Source of the DNA: Brucella sp. BE17
GTDB taxonomy: Bacteria > Pseudomonadota > Alphaproteobacteria > Rhizobiales > Rhizobiaceae
Assembly: GCF_039545455.1 (NCBI RefSeq)
Contig: NZ_CP154468.1
Location: 372,001 to 436,000, forward strand
Direction of reading: 5' to 3'
Length of the DNA stretch: 64,000 bases
Notes under the pieces: model-generated
What the model was told of the DNA's origin: nothing
Database searches by the model: none
The model's input: the letters and a program-made list of their open reading frames with translations, nothing else
Made by a program: the position numbers and the translations under genes
Part shown: positions 19,361-28,189 of the stretch, piece after piece
Position numbering within the stretch: position 1 is the first letter of the stretch
Layout: each line of letters begins with the position of its first letter

Positions 19361-20554
19361 ATGGCGCATCTGAGAGCTGAAGCCGAACCGACGTGGGGCT
19401 TCGGAGAGGCTGACGATGCCCGTCTAGTGCGCTCGACACGTATCATCTGGATATTCGCAGCACTTTTTGCGACCGGCCTGATATGGGCCTATTTTGCCAC
19501 ACTCGACGAAGTCTCGACCGGAAGTGGGCGTGTGGTTCCTACCATGCGCGAGCAGGTGATCCAGTCACTTGAAGGCGGTATTCTTGCCGAACTCGACGTG
19601 CGTCAGGATGATATTGTCGAGCCGGGGCAGATTCTCGCCAGACTGGATCCGACAAAGACGGAATCCAATGTCGGGGAGAGCGCTGCAAAATATCGTGCCG
19701 CACTTGCAAGTTCGGCAAGATTGCAGGCAGAGGTTAACCAGACACCGCTTACCTTCCCTGTTGAATTGAACGACTACCCGGATTTGGTCAAGGCTGAAAC
19801 CGAGCTTTATCAGGCGCGTAAGCAAAGCCTCGAAGAGTCTCTGCGCTTTATCGCAGAGTCGGTCGAGCTGGTGCGTAAGGAGTTGCAGATCAATGAGCAG
19901 CTTAGCAATATAGGAGCTGCGAGTAACGTCGAGGTCATCCGGCTGAAACGGCAATTGGTTGAATTGCAACTCAAGCAGGTTGAAGTCCGTTCCCAATATA
20001 TCGTGCTGGCGCGCGAAGAACTCGCCAAGGCGAATTCGGAGGTGCAAGCTTTGTCGTCGGTGGTGCGGGGAAGGGCTGACTCCCTGACACGTCTGACTTT
20101 GCGTTCACCCGTGCGCGGTATCGTTAAGAATATTGAAGTGTCGACCATCAACGGCGTCATACCGCCGAATGGCAAGCTCATGGATATCGTGCCGCTCGAT
20201 GATCAATTGCTCATCGAAGCGCGGATTTCACCGCGTGACATCGCTTTCATCCATCCCGGACAGCGCGCCAGTGTCAAGATCACCGCCTACGACTATGCCG
20301 TCTATGGTGGGCTGGAGGGAAGTGTAACGTCGATTTCCGCTGATACGATCCAGGACGAAACCAATCCAGAAATCTATTACTATCGGGTGTTTATCCAGAC
20401 CAGTTCCGACGCCTTGGTGAACCATGCGGGTAAACTTTTTCCGATTGTTCCCGGCATGATCGCAACAGCCGACATCCATACCGGCAGCAAGACTGTTTTC
20501 GAATATCTCATCAAGCCGTTCAACAGAGCACAGGAGGCCCTGAGGGAGCGTTAG
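19361..20554 (+). CDS. Type I secretion membrane fusion protein (HlyD family)
   Basis: A 397-residue periplasmic adaptor. It has one N-terminal transmembrane segment (IIWIFAALFATGLIWAYFAT), then biotinyl-lipoyl-like halves (VIQSLEGGILAELDVRQDD and LTLRSPVRGIVKNIEVSTIN) flanking a helical hairpin of about 150 residues. The C-terminal beta-barrel region ends with ADIHTGSKTVFEYLIKPFN, typical of the HlyD/LapC family. I chose the ATG at 19361, with GGAGGA at good spacing, over an upstream GTG. It completes the inner-membrane half of the exporter. Confidence 0.92.
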   Translation: MAHLRAEAEPTWGFGEADDARLVRSTRIIWIFAALFATGLIWAYFATLDEVSTGSGRVVPTMREQVIQSLEGGILAELDVRQDDIVEPGQILARLDPTKTESNVGESAAKYRAALASSARLQAEVNQTPLTFPVELNDYPDLVKAETELYQARKQSLEESLRFIAESVELVRKELQINEQLSNIGAASNVEVIRLKRQLVELQLKQVEVRSQYIVLAREELAKANSEVQALSSVVRGRADSLTRLTLRSPVRGIVKNIEVSTINGVIPPNGKLMDIVPLDDQLLIEARISPRDIAFIHPGQRASVKITAYDYAVYGGLEGSVTSISADTIQDETNPEIYYYRVFIQTSSDALVNHAGKLFPIVPGMIATADIHTGSKTVFEYLIKPFNRAQEALRER

Positions 20555-20583
20555 GCACTCCCTCGGATGGTCGGGAGAATTGA

Positions 20584-23500
20584 ATGTTGAAAACATGCAG
20601 CAAGATCGATGAAAAACTGTCCCGCATCAAGACACTTGTGCATTCCAGATTACAACAATCCCGCCTTTCGGTATCAGGCGTTACGCTGTTCTTTTCCGTG
20701 TCCGATGGCGGTAGCCGAGCGAGCGTAGCGAATGTTCATGGTCATTCTTTCGATGATGCGTGGGAAAAAGGCGTTAGCGCCGTTACAGAAATGATGGCGG
20801 CAAATCATCTTTATGGGCGCTGGCTTCGTATTGACTGGGTCGAGAAGGTCGAGCCAGCCACATGGCAGGCTTTGCGCACCGCATTTTCTCGGATCAAGCG
20901 CAACTATTTCCGGTTTGGCATCGCGCTGGATGAAAGGCTGCAGTTTGCCTTTAGCGAGCAGGAACTCAATGCCAACGCCATGCTTTACGGTGGTAACTCG
21001 ATTGCTCATGCTGCGCTCAATGAGAACAACTTCTCGATTTACGCGCGCAAGAAGTATCCTGAGCTGACAACTCTATCATTCGAGAACGAGAACAAAGTTT
21101 TTGTTCTTTCAACACAAGGTGTTTTCTGTGATGAAGAGGGGACGCTGTTTGAACTGAATGGCTCTGGTCTCGATGCCGGGCGCAGGCATATAAAAAGCCT
21201 CGATCCAGATGCAGTCCTCTCTCTGATCGGGGATTCGTCCGACTATCTCGCGCGGCAAGTCAATGCCGATGGCTCTTTCGTTTATGGGTATCACCCGTGT
21301 TTTGACCGGCGGATTAATACCTATAATACCTTGCGACATGCCAGCACGACCTATTCGATGATCGAGGCCTGGGACGTGACGCGCGACGATGACCTCATGG
21401 CAGCGATAACCCGTTCTCTGGATTATCTCACGGGTACGCTCATTCGCGAAGTCAGCTTGCCGTCCGGGCAGCAAGCCGCATTTCTTGTCGATATCGGTGA
21501 TGAAATCAAGCTGGGAGCAAATGCGGTCGCTATACTGGCACTCACCAAACACAGCGCCGTGACGGGCTCGCAAGAATACATTTCGCTTGCGGAAAAACTG
21601 GCGACTGGCATCCTGTTCATGCAGGATGAGGCGGATGGCTCATTCAGCCATGTGATCAATTACCCCGACCTCACGGTCAAGGAGCGGTTTCGGACGATCT
21701 ATTACGAGGGTGAAGCCGCCTTCGGTTTGATGCGGCTTTATGAGATTACGCGGAACCCGGTTCTGATCGCGGCAGTAGAAAAGGCATTCGAGCATTTTAT
21801 CGCCAATGATCATTGGCAGCATCATGACCACTGGTTGAGTTATTGTGTCAATGAACTGACACGCTACCGACCTGACCCGCGCTATTACAGCTTCGGCATA
21901 CGGAATTTCGCAACCTATCTCGATTTCGTCCTTGAACGTATCACTACATTTCCAACCTTGCTGGAACTGATGATGGCGGCCGAGGCGATGATAACGCGCA
22001 TTCGCGAGCAGCCTGACTATCACCATCTTCTCGACGAGATCGATCTCGGCAAGTTCTATCGGGCATTAAACGTTCGCGCGCATTATCTTCTTAATGGCCA
22101 TTTCTGGCCTGAAATCGCGATGTATTATCGTAATCCTGACAGGATTGTCGGGTCGTTCTTCATTCGTCATCACGCATTCAGGGTCCGCATCGACGATGTC
22201 GAACACTATCTGTCCGGTTTCATTGCTTATCGCAAATTCCTTCTACGCGGAGGGACGCCGGAATGGGCTTATGAAGGCGCGCAGCAGGAATTGAAGTCGG
22301 CCAGAGCAATCGATCCGGAAAGCCTTGGCTTTCTGATGTATCCTGAAAGTCCGCAAGGGTTTCCAGAAATAAGGATGTTGGCTGAGAAATCCGCGCGGCA
22401 GGGACTGCGGGTGTTTTATATGTCCTATAAAACTGCGCATATCACGGACGGCAAGATTAACGGATTTGCTTTTATAAAAGGACGGTGGGAAAAAGCTGAA
22501 TTCGATATTCCTGCCATCATAGACAATGCCCCACCGCGAAAGGCTGCTGAAGTTAAACTCTTCAATCGGCTGACGGATACAAGTTTTCTGTGCTGTCAAA
22601 AACTTGGTGGCAAGCAGAAAACATTGGGGCTTCTGCAAACTGATCCGCTGACAAGTCAATGGCTTATCCCTTCCCAGGCCCTTGATATGGAAAATATCGA
22701 GCAGGCCCTGAACACGGATGGAACAGTCATCATCAAACCTTACCGATCCAACCGCGGACGCGGCGTGTATCTTCTGCAAAAGGGCGAGAGCGGCACCGTT
22801 TCAATACGAACAAACCAATCCGTCACGACTTTGGATTCCGATGCGTTTCAATCCTTTGTAACAGAGCGCGCAAATGCGCGATGGATGTTACAGAAATATA
22901 TAGCATCGGTGGATGGCGCGGGACGTGCCTTCGATATACGCGTTCCGGTTTTTCGCGCAGATGGAGGCCGATGGCGAACGGCGCGTATCTATTCCAGGCT
23001 TGGTTCCGGCGATATTACGTCTAATCTGGCGACGGGCGGAAGCAGCCATGATGCAATTCCTTTTCTTGGTGCAATTTACGGCGAAGAAAAAGCAAGGCAT
23101 CTTGTTGAGCAGTTGGAGCGCGCTGCGCGGCAGATCGCCGAATGCCTGCAAAGCCATTACCCCTTCATCATAGATGCTCTTGGCTGTGATTTCGGCATTG
23201 TTGAGGGCCGAGCCTATTTGTTCGAGGTCAATTCTTATCCCGGTATCAAGGGGTGTCTTGAAAGTGCGACCAATCACAAGGCAGCTTACACTAAGACGAT
23301 ATCGCGGTCATTGCGCAAGGATGGTGAGGGGCTGCCGATCAATTCTGTTAGCTACCTGAGTGCGTTTGAGCCGGAACTGCCATTGCCAAGGGTTCGGGGT
23401 GTTGCGAAAACGCAAGTGCCGGTTGCCGTGGAAGCTGAGACCGCTGCAAATCAGGCACTCTTGCGAAAGGTCATGGCAGGCGGTGAAAATGATTTCTCGC

Positions 23501-25359
23501 GATCACCATTCCTCAGGCGGGGAATAGGCAACCCCGCTTACGCATTGATCAGAAAAGAGGCTCGCCGCCGCGGCTACAAGAGCAGGATCGTCAACAGTAC
23601 ACATCTGGAAATTCTCGGCGATGAAGGCGTTGTGGCGGTATTCTCTCCCAACTCGCCGAACTTATCCTGCGTATCACGCGAAGTGGCATCGAGCAAAAAG
23701 CTCACCAAGGTGATTTTGCGTGAGGCAGGCTTGCCGACCCCGCTGGGAAGCACTTTCAGCAATTATGATGCCGCATTGAAATATCTGCTGCAAAGGGATC
23801 GGCCACAGGTGGTCAAGCCCATCCGTGGATATGGTGGCATTGGGGTTACAACGAATGTCAGCACAGAAGAACAATTTCAAAAAGCCTGGGAGAGGGCGGC
23901 ACGTGGCAAAAGAAGGGTTTTGGTCGAAGACTTCTTCAAGGGCGATGAGCTACGGCTGATCGTTCTTGGCGGCGAGACCGTTGCCGCGGTTTGCCGCATG
24001 CCTGCTTACGCCGTCGGCGATGGTGTTCATTCCGTTGCAAAACTGGTGGAACTAAAGAACGAGCGGCGTAAAGCCAATCCGTTGATGCGCCTTTATCCCA
24101 TCCGCCAATTTGACTATCTCGAAAATGAGCTGGAGTTAGGGCTCGATTTTGTTCCGAGAGATGGTCAGTTTATACGCCTTTCTACCGTTTCCAATGTCGG
24201 GCTTGGCGGTGAGGCCGTCAGTCTGGTGGATGTCTTGCATCCTTCTTTCCTTGATCTTGCACGAAGAGCATTTGATGCTTTGCCGGGTGCGACTCAATTG
24301 GGACTCGACGTGATTGCCAAGGGTTTTGGAGCTGATGCATTTGAAGACAATGCAACAATCATCGAAGTGAACAGCGATCCGGCCATAGGGACGCCCTGCT
24401 TTGCAGCTTACGGCCCGCCTGCATCGCAGATCGCTGTCAGGCTGCTTGATTATGTCGAGAAACGAAAAGAGCGCCGCGAAGACAGTTTACCGGCAGAATC
24501 TGTCATAAAACCTGCACGCCTGCTTGAGGAAAGTGTCAACGGCGGGAGCCATGCCGATCATCCACGCACGCAAACGCATGTGTTACGCGACGCTGCCAAG
24601 CGGGGCGGTTTTGATGTGCGAACGCTATCCAGCGATATGACAGTTGTATCGCGAGGTGAAAAGCGATGTCTATTTTGGCTGGGCATGTCTGATAGAACGC
24701 CCACGGCTGCCCGGCGTGCGAGCAGGGACGCTGCATGGAACAGCCGTCTTATGCAACAAGCGAGTCTGCCGGTTCCCGAGCATAAGTCATTTGCGACGCA
24801 TGGCATCGAGCAGGGCTGGCACTTTGCGCGTGAAACTGGGGCGCCTGTGTTGGTGCGCCCAACCCAGAACCCCGGCAACTCCGCGACTCGTCACATTATT
24901 CGCGCCCGATCTGAGTTTGAAATTGCATGGAATGCGGCTATTGCCGAAGGCGCGCAAGGCGTGACCGTAGAGCGGCTTTATTCGGGCAAAATATTCAGGC
25001 TTTTTGTGATAGAAAACCGTCTGGTTGCGGTTGCAAATCGTTCTGCCCAGAGCAGTTCGGGCGATGACGTGGCTTGGAACGCGCAAGCATCGCATGTGGG
25101 AGAGACGCAATCGAGCGATGTGACTGAACTCGTGCATCCTGCATGGGCCGATATCGCCGTTCGTGCCCGGAAGGCAATTTTTAATCCTTTCCATGCCGGT
25201 ATCGATATTGTCGCTGAAGATATAGCAAGTGCGCCTGAACAACAGAGATGGGTTGTCAGTGGTACCAAAGTGAATCCGGATTTCAGCTTGCATCATTCTC
25301 CTTCCGCTGGGATCGGGCGTGATGTTGCTGGCGCTCTTCTCGAAAGCCTGTTCGACTGA
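20584..25359 (+). CDS. Giant multi-ATP-grasp ligase, cyanophycin-synthetase-like
   Basis: A 1591-residue cytoplasmic enzyme of unusual build. Residues 1-200 are not recognised. Residues about 213-545 look like an all-helical alpha/alpha-barrel (GSFVYGYHPCFDRRINTYN, YYEGEAAFGLMRLYEI) of the type seen in glycosidases and epimerases. Residues about 600-925 match YheC/YheD ATP-grasp domains: ATP-binding Lys in VIIKPYRSNRGRG near 718, metal-binding FEVNSYPGIKG near 881. Residues about 960-1290 closely resemble the ATP-grasp part of cyanophycin synthetase: PQVVKPIRGYGGIGV near 1076, VGDGVHSV, and IIEVNSDPAIG near 1261. The last 270 residues look like a second such domain, possibly inactive, with Arg replacing the usual Lys (VLVRPTQNP near 1422). 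It starts 29 bp after the HlyD gene. ATP-grasp enzymes ligate carboxylates to amines; with a poly(Asp-Ala) protein next door, that protein is a tempting substrate, but this is inference. Confidence 0.85.
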   Translation: MLKTCSKIDEKLSRIKTLVHSRLQQSRLSVSGVTLFFSVSDGGSRASVANVHGHSFDDAWEKGVSAVTEMMAANHLYGRWLRIDWVEKVEPATWQALRTAFSRIKRNYFRFGIALDERLQFAFSEQELNANAMLYGGNSIAHAALNENNFSIYARKKYPELTTLSFENENKVFVLSTQGVFCDEEGTLFELNGSGLDAGRRHIKSLDPDAVLSLIGDSSDYLARQVNADGSFVYGYHPCFDRRINTYNTLRHASTTYSMIEAWDVTRDDDLMAAITRSLDYLTGTLIREVSLPSGQQAAFLVDIGDEIKLGANAVAILALTKHSAVTGSQEYISLAEKLATGILFMQDEADGSFSHVINYPDLTVKERFRTIYYEGEAAFGLMRLYEITRNPVLIAAVEKAFEHFIANDHWQHHDHWLSYCVNELTRYRPDPRYYSFGIRNFATYLDFVLERITTFPTLLELMMAAEAMITRIREQPDYHHLLDEIDLGKFYRALNVRAHYLLNGHFWPEIAMYYRNPDRIVGSFFIRHHAFRVRIDDVEHYLSGFIAYRKFLLRGGTPEWAYEGAQQELKSARAIDPESLGFLMYPESPQGFPEIRMLAEKSARQGLRVFYMSYKTAHITDGKINGFAFIKGRWEKAEFDIPAIIDNAPPRKAAEVKLFNRLTDTSFLCCQKLGGKQKTLGLLQTDPLTSQWLIPSQALDMENIEQALNTDGTVIIKPYRSNRGRGVYLLQKGESGTVSIRTNQSVTTLDSDAFQSFVTERANARWMLQKYIASVDGAGRAFDIRVPVFRADGGRWRTARIYSRLGSGDITSNLATGGSSHDAIPFLGAIYGEEKARHLVEQLERAARQIAECLQSHYPFIIDALGCDFGIVEGRAYLFEVNSYPGIKGCLESATNHKAAYTKTISRSLRKDGEGLPINSVSYLSAFEPELPLPRVRGVAKTQVPVAVEAETAANQALLRKVMAGGENDFSRSPFLRRGIGNPAYALIRKEARRRGYKSRIVNSTHLEILGDEGVVAVFSPNSPNLSCVSREVASSKKLTKVILREAGLPTPLGSTFSNYDAALKYLLQRDRPQVVKPIRGYGGIGVTTNVSTEEQFQKAWERAARGKRRVLVEDFFKGDELRLIVLGGETVAAVCRMPAYAVGDGVHSVAKLVELKNERRKANPLMRLYPIRQFDYLENELELGLDFVPRDGQFIRLSTVSNVGLGGEAVSLVDVLHPSFLDLARRAFDALPGATQLGLDVIAKGFGADAFEDNATIIEVNSDPAIGTPCFAAYGPPASQIAVRLLDYVEKRKERREDSLPAESVIKPARLLEESVNGGSHADHPRTQTHVLRDAAKRGGFDVRTLSSDMTVVSRGEKRCLFWLGMSDRTPTAARRASRDAAWNSRLMQQASLPVPEHKSFATHGIEQGWHFARETGAPVLVRPTQNPGNSATRHIIRARSEFEIAWNAAIAEGAQGVTVERLYSGKIFRLFVIENRLVAVANRSAQSSSGDDVAWNAQASHVGETQSSDVTELVHPAWADIAVRARKAIFNPFHAGIDIVAEDIASAPEQQRWVVSGTKVNPDFSLHHSPSAGIGRDVAGALLESLFD

Positions 25360-26486
25360 TGCGTATCATTCGAGTTATCAAGAAAAAAATACGCTGGCAT
25401 TTCATCGATATTCTTGCCCGTCTAGGCATAGGGGATAAGAAAATATTGAAGCAGGGTCGCCGCCCTGCTTATGGCAAGGCGTCGCCTAAACTGATGGCAG
25501 TGCCGCTTGGAGATGATCCTTTTGATCCGCATGATGCCCTGCACGGTTCATATGGTTCTCCATCACAAAGTGTAGAGGTTCCATACGCTGTTTGGGCGGA
25601 GACTGACGAAGCCGCGGAGTGTCTGCGTTATTATCCTGCAGGTTTAAGCGATGGAGCCAATCCAACGGCGCTCCTGTATATTCCTGGAGATGTGATCCTG
25701 CGTACTGCAAGAGGTGTACGCCTGGTCGGAAAATCCTATGCGCAGAAGACCCCGAACCAGTTGCTCGAGCTTATGAACACGTGGGCCTTTGACGCCGGTG
25801 TTCCGGCGATCTATATGGGGCGGCCGGGGATTTTTGGTTCATCGGGCGATCATGAGAAACGCCGACAGCCCTACGAAATCGATCTGATGAACGTTGCTCT
25901 CGATCGCATCAAGCAGCGTCACCAGATTGAAAATTTTATCGTTGTGGGTCAATCCGGCGGTGGTCAGATCGCCGCGGCCTTATTAAACCGGCGTAACGAT
26001 ATAATTGCCGCCGTCATGACCGCGGCGCTTTTGAGCGTTCATGACACAGTTCGGCGCTGGCGGCGCACAAGGCCTGTCCCTGGCGGAGCCGTTTATCCCG
26101 TCGCATCTCTTTATGATCCGTCGCTCGAAGTGGAACGGATTTCCCGCAATCCAAAACCGCAGATTTTCATCATTTCAGATCCCCGCGACAGCGTAATTTC
26201 CCTTCAATCCCAGATACGATATTTGAAAAAACTCCAAATGGAGGGATTGGCACCCAGGCATATTTTCGCTCATGCAGAAGCGCCCAGGCACCATAATCTT
26301 GGTGCTCATGGTCGAAAAGCTGCAGCTCTTTTGGCAAAAGGGACAGATGAGATTACAATCAGGAAATCGCTGATCGATATGGATATGCTCGTGCTTGAGG
26401 GTGCGAGCAGAGTTGAGCCTTTCAAGGGTGCAGACCGGTCGCCGGTGAACGCGACGCGTCGGGTGGACGTGGCGGATGTGAGATAA
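25359..26486 (+). CDS. Alpha/beta hydrolase
   Basis: A 375-residue alpha/beta-hydrolase-fold protein. The nucleophile elbow is GQSGGG (Ser in VVGQSGGGQIAAAL, about two-thirds through the early core). A candidate acid lies in FIISDPRDSVIS and a candidate catalytic His in PRHHNLGAHG. The last 50 residues look unstructured. There is no clear signal peptide; the N-terminus is basic. Its ATG overlaps the stop of the ATP-grasp gene by one base (TGATG), so the two are translationally coupled and probably act in one pathway. It could remove or trim whatever the ATP-grasp enzyme attaches, or hydrolyse a peptide or ester; substrate unknown. Confidence 0.78.
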   Translation: MRIIRVIKKKIRWHFIDILARLGIGDKKILKQGRRPAYGKASPKLMAVPLGDDPFDPHDALHGSYGSPSQSVEVPYAVWAETDEAAECLRYYPAGLSDGANPTALLYIPGDVILRTARGVRLVGKSYAQKTPNQLLELMNTWAFDAGVPAIYMGRPGIFGSSGDHEKRRQPYEIDLMNVALDRIKQRHQIENFIVVGQSGGGQIAAALLNRRNDIIAAVMTAALLSVHDTVRRWRRTRPVPGGAVYPVASLYDPSLEVERISRNPKPQIFIISDPRDSVISLQSQIRYLKKLQMEGLAPRHIFAHAEAPRHHNLGAHGRKAAALLAKGTDEITIRKSLIDMDMLVLEGASRVEPFKGADRSPVNATRRVDVADVR

Positions 26487-26610
26487 GAAGGAAACGGTGG
26501 CCGAGAAAAGTGAGGTCGAATATCCGTTTTTTTCGAAATGGAGCAAGGGCGTCCAAGATAAAAAATCTTTAAATATGGCAAGCGCGTAACACTCAACAAG
26601 AGGGTTATGA

Positions 26611-27726
26611 TTGAACCATATGCGGCGATGGCTGGAAAGAGTAGGTTCACAAGTTTTGATGCGTTGTCTTTTCTTATGTTTATGGGGGCTTTGGGCTGTT
26701 GCTTTTGCAACTTCATCTACACAGGCCGCATCCTGTATCGAGCAGAAAAGCCGTGCATTGAACAGGCTTGAGAGAGTCCATGTTTACAAAGGCATCCGTG
26801 TTTTCTGGACCGAACTACCACCGCGATCCGGCGCTGATCATCGTCTGCCCAAGCAATCTGCTGTCGACCTTAATCATAGTGGCATACCGGATTTGATTGA
26901 GAATATTGCAATTCAGGCCGATGCCGCGCGACGCGCTTATATTGCGGCTGGCTTTCCCGATCCTCTTGATGCGCCAAGATATCAAGGTGTTGAGTTCATC
27001 GACATCAACATTTTGAAGATGAAGTATAATGGGCTTGCGTATGACGCTGCGCTTGTCTATCCGGATGCACCAGAGCGCGGATTGGCTTGTACGCTTAGAA
27101 TTGACATCTCTAACCAACTTGAAACCGGCTTGCGCGGACCTGTGGACAAACGCGTACAACCTGTCTTCACGAAGCACTGGTTCGTTGTCGGCCACGAGAT
27201 GTTTCATCTGTTTCAATATGGGCTTACGCAATTCAAGCGTTCATGGATCAATGAGCCCACGGCTAAGTGGGCCGAATACGCCCTCCGAAGAGGCGGTCTC
27301 TATGAAAATAAATTGCCGCACTATTCGCTCCCAAGTTCATCGCGCGAGCTGAAATCGGATTTGATCGAGGCCCCGACGAGAAATACTGCTAATTTGTTCT
27401 GGAGCGCGCTTATCAAAAGTTGCAGAAATCCCTTTGCTTCACACATTTTGCCAAAAAGTATGCTTGAGGAAACGTATACTGATGGTCAACTCATCTTCAA
27501 GGATGGTCTTTGGGACGGGGTAGGGTTTATTCTGGCCGTTTATCAGGCGTTGCAGGATGAAGATATAATGCTTTCATCTGTTCATAGCTTGAACCCTTCC
27601 GATTGGCCTGAGCGATATCAAATCTCCCCTGAGCATGACGAGCGCTTGGTGAAAGTAATAAAAGACGTTGTTCGTAATTGCGGCGTAAATAGCGATGAAG
27701 TTAATTTATTCTTAGATGTAAAATAA
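26611..27726 (+). CDS. Secreted zinc-metalloprotease-like protein
   Basis: A protein of up to 371 residues with an N-terminal export signal (LFLCLWGLWAVAFATSSTQA-AS). It carries the zinc-binding HEMFH motif in FVVGHEMFHLFQYG, followed by WINEPTAKWAEYA, where the Glu residues could supply the third ligand as in gluzincins. The Asp/Asn-rich segment AVDLNHSGIPDLIENI may bind calcium. The start is uncertain: TTG at 26611 sits 6 bp after AGAGGG, while an in-frame ATG at 26620 has poorer spacing. It lies 124 bp after the alpha/beta hydrolase in the same direction. Being exported and adjacent to the adhesin system, it could process or release the surface protein; no partner is proven. Overall base composition is more AT-rich than in the flanking genes. 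Confidence 0.7.
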   Translation: MNHMRRWLERVGSQVLMRCLFLCLWGLWAVAFATSSTQAASCIEQKSRALNRLERVHVYKGIRVFWTELPPRSGADHRLPKQSAVDLNHSGIPDLIENIAIQADAARRAYIAAGFPDPLDAPRYQGVEFIDINILKMKYNGLAYDAALVYPDAPERGLACTLRIDISNQLETGLRGPVDKRVQPVFTKHWFVVGHEMFHLFQYGLTQFKRSWINEPTAKWAEYALRRGGLYENKLPHYSLPSSSRELKSDLIEAPTRNTANLFWSALIKSCRNPFASHILPKSMLEETYTDGQLIFKDGLWDGVGFILAVYQALQDEDIMLSSVHSLNPSDWPERYQISPEHDERLVKVIKDVVRNCGVNSDEVNLFLDVK

Positions 27727-28189
27727 TCGTCTCGCTGCCATTTCGGCCCGTCTCCCTTCTGCTTACCATCACTAAGAATGCCAATGATGATGCGAGCATA
27801 TGCGGGAAACTTTGCAACAATAGGGTGATGTCGCCTGTTTTATTTTCACGGGTCGTGTGCCCGAAAACACATCGGCCCATCACCTGCTTTCAGAGTAAAA
27901 AGCCCGTTGCCTGCCTTGGAATTTGCATCCGCGTAAGTTCAATTGCATGGTGTAGACATGCCTTCTAAGCGCTCACATTTTTGTATCGGCATTTGTTGAT
28001 TAGAGCATAATCCGACCGGAGTGAAACGAGGATCGATAAGATTATGCTTACAATAAAAGACGTTGGAGCGCGGATCTGATTCAATCAGATCGAAACGCAC
28101 TCTAACGGAAAGCCGAAGGGATGTTGCATGCGCTTTACCAAGAAACGGGCTTGTTGACGAACAAACCATGAACATGTACGCTGCCGCCT
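27727..28189. other. Intergenic region holding a palindromic repeat element
   Basis: This 463-bp gap carries no convincing gene. Its right part (about 28003-28105) contains the inverted repeats listed separately. The left part is featureless to my reading. Confidence 0.6.
28003..28105. repeat. Short palindromic intergenic repeat (RIME/Bru-RS-like)
   Basis: Two dyads lie side by side: GCATAATC (28005-28012) with GATTATGC (28040-28047), and the perfect 9-bp arms GATCTGATT (28073-28081) and AATCAGATC (28083-28091) about a single C. This pairing of an AGCATAATC/GATTATGCT dyad with a GATCTGATTcAATCAGATC palindrome resembles the mosaic repeats scattered through Brucella/Ochrobactrum and other rhizobial intergenic regions. 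Membership in a named family is from memory. Confidence 0.55.
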
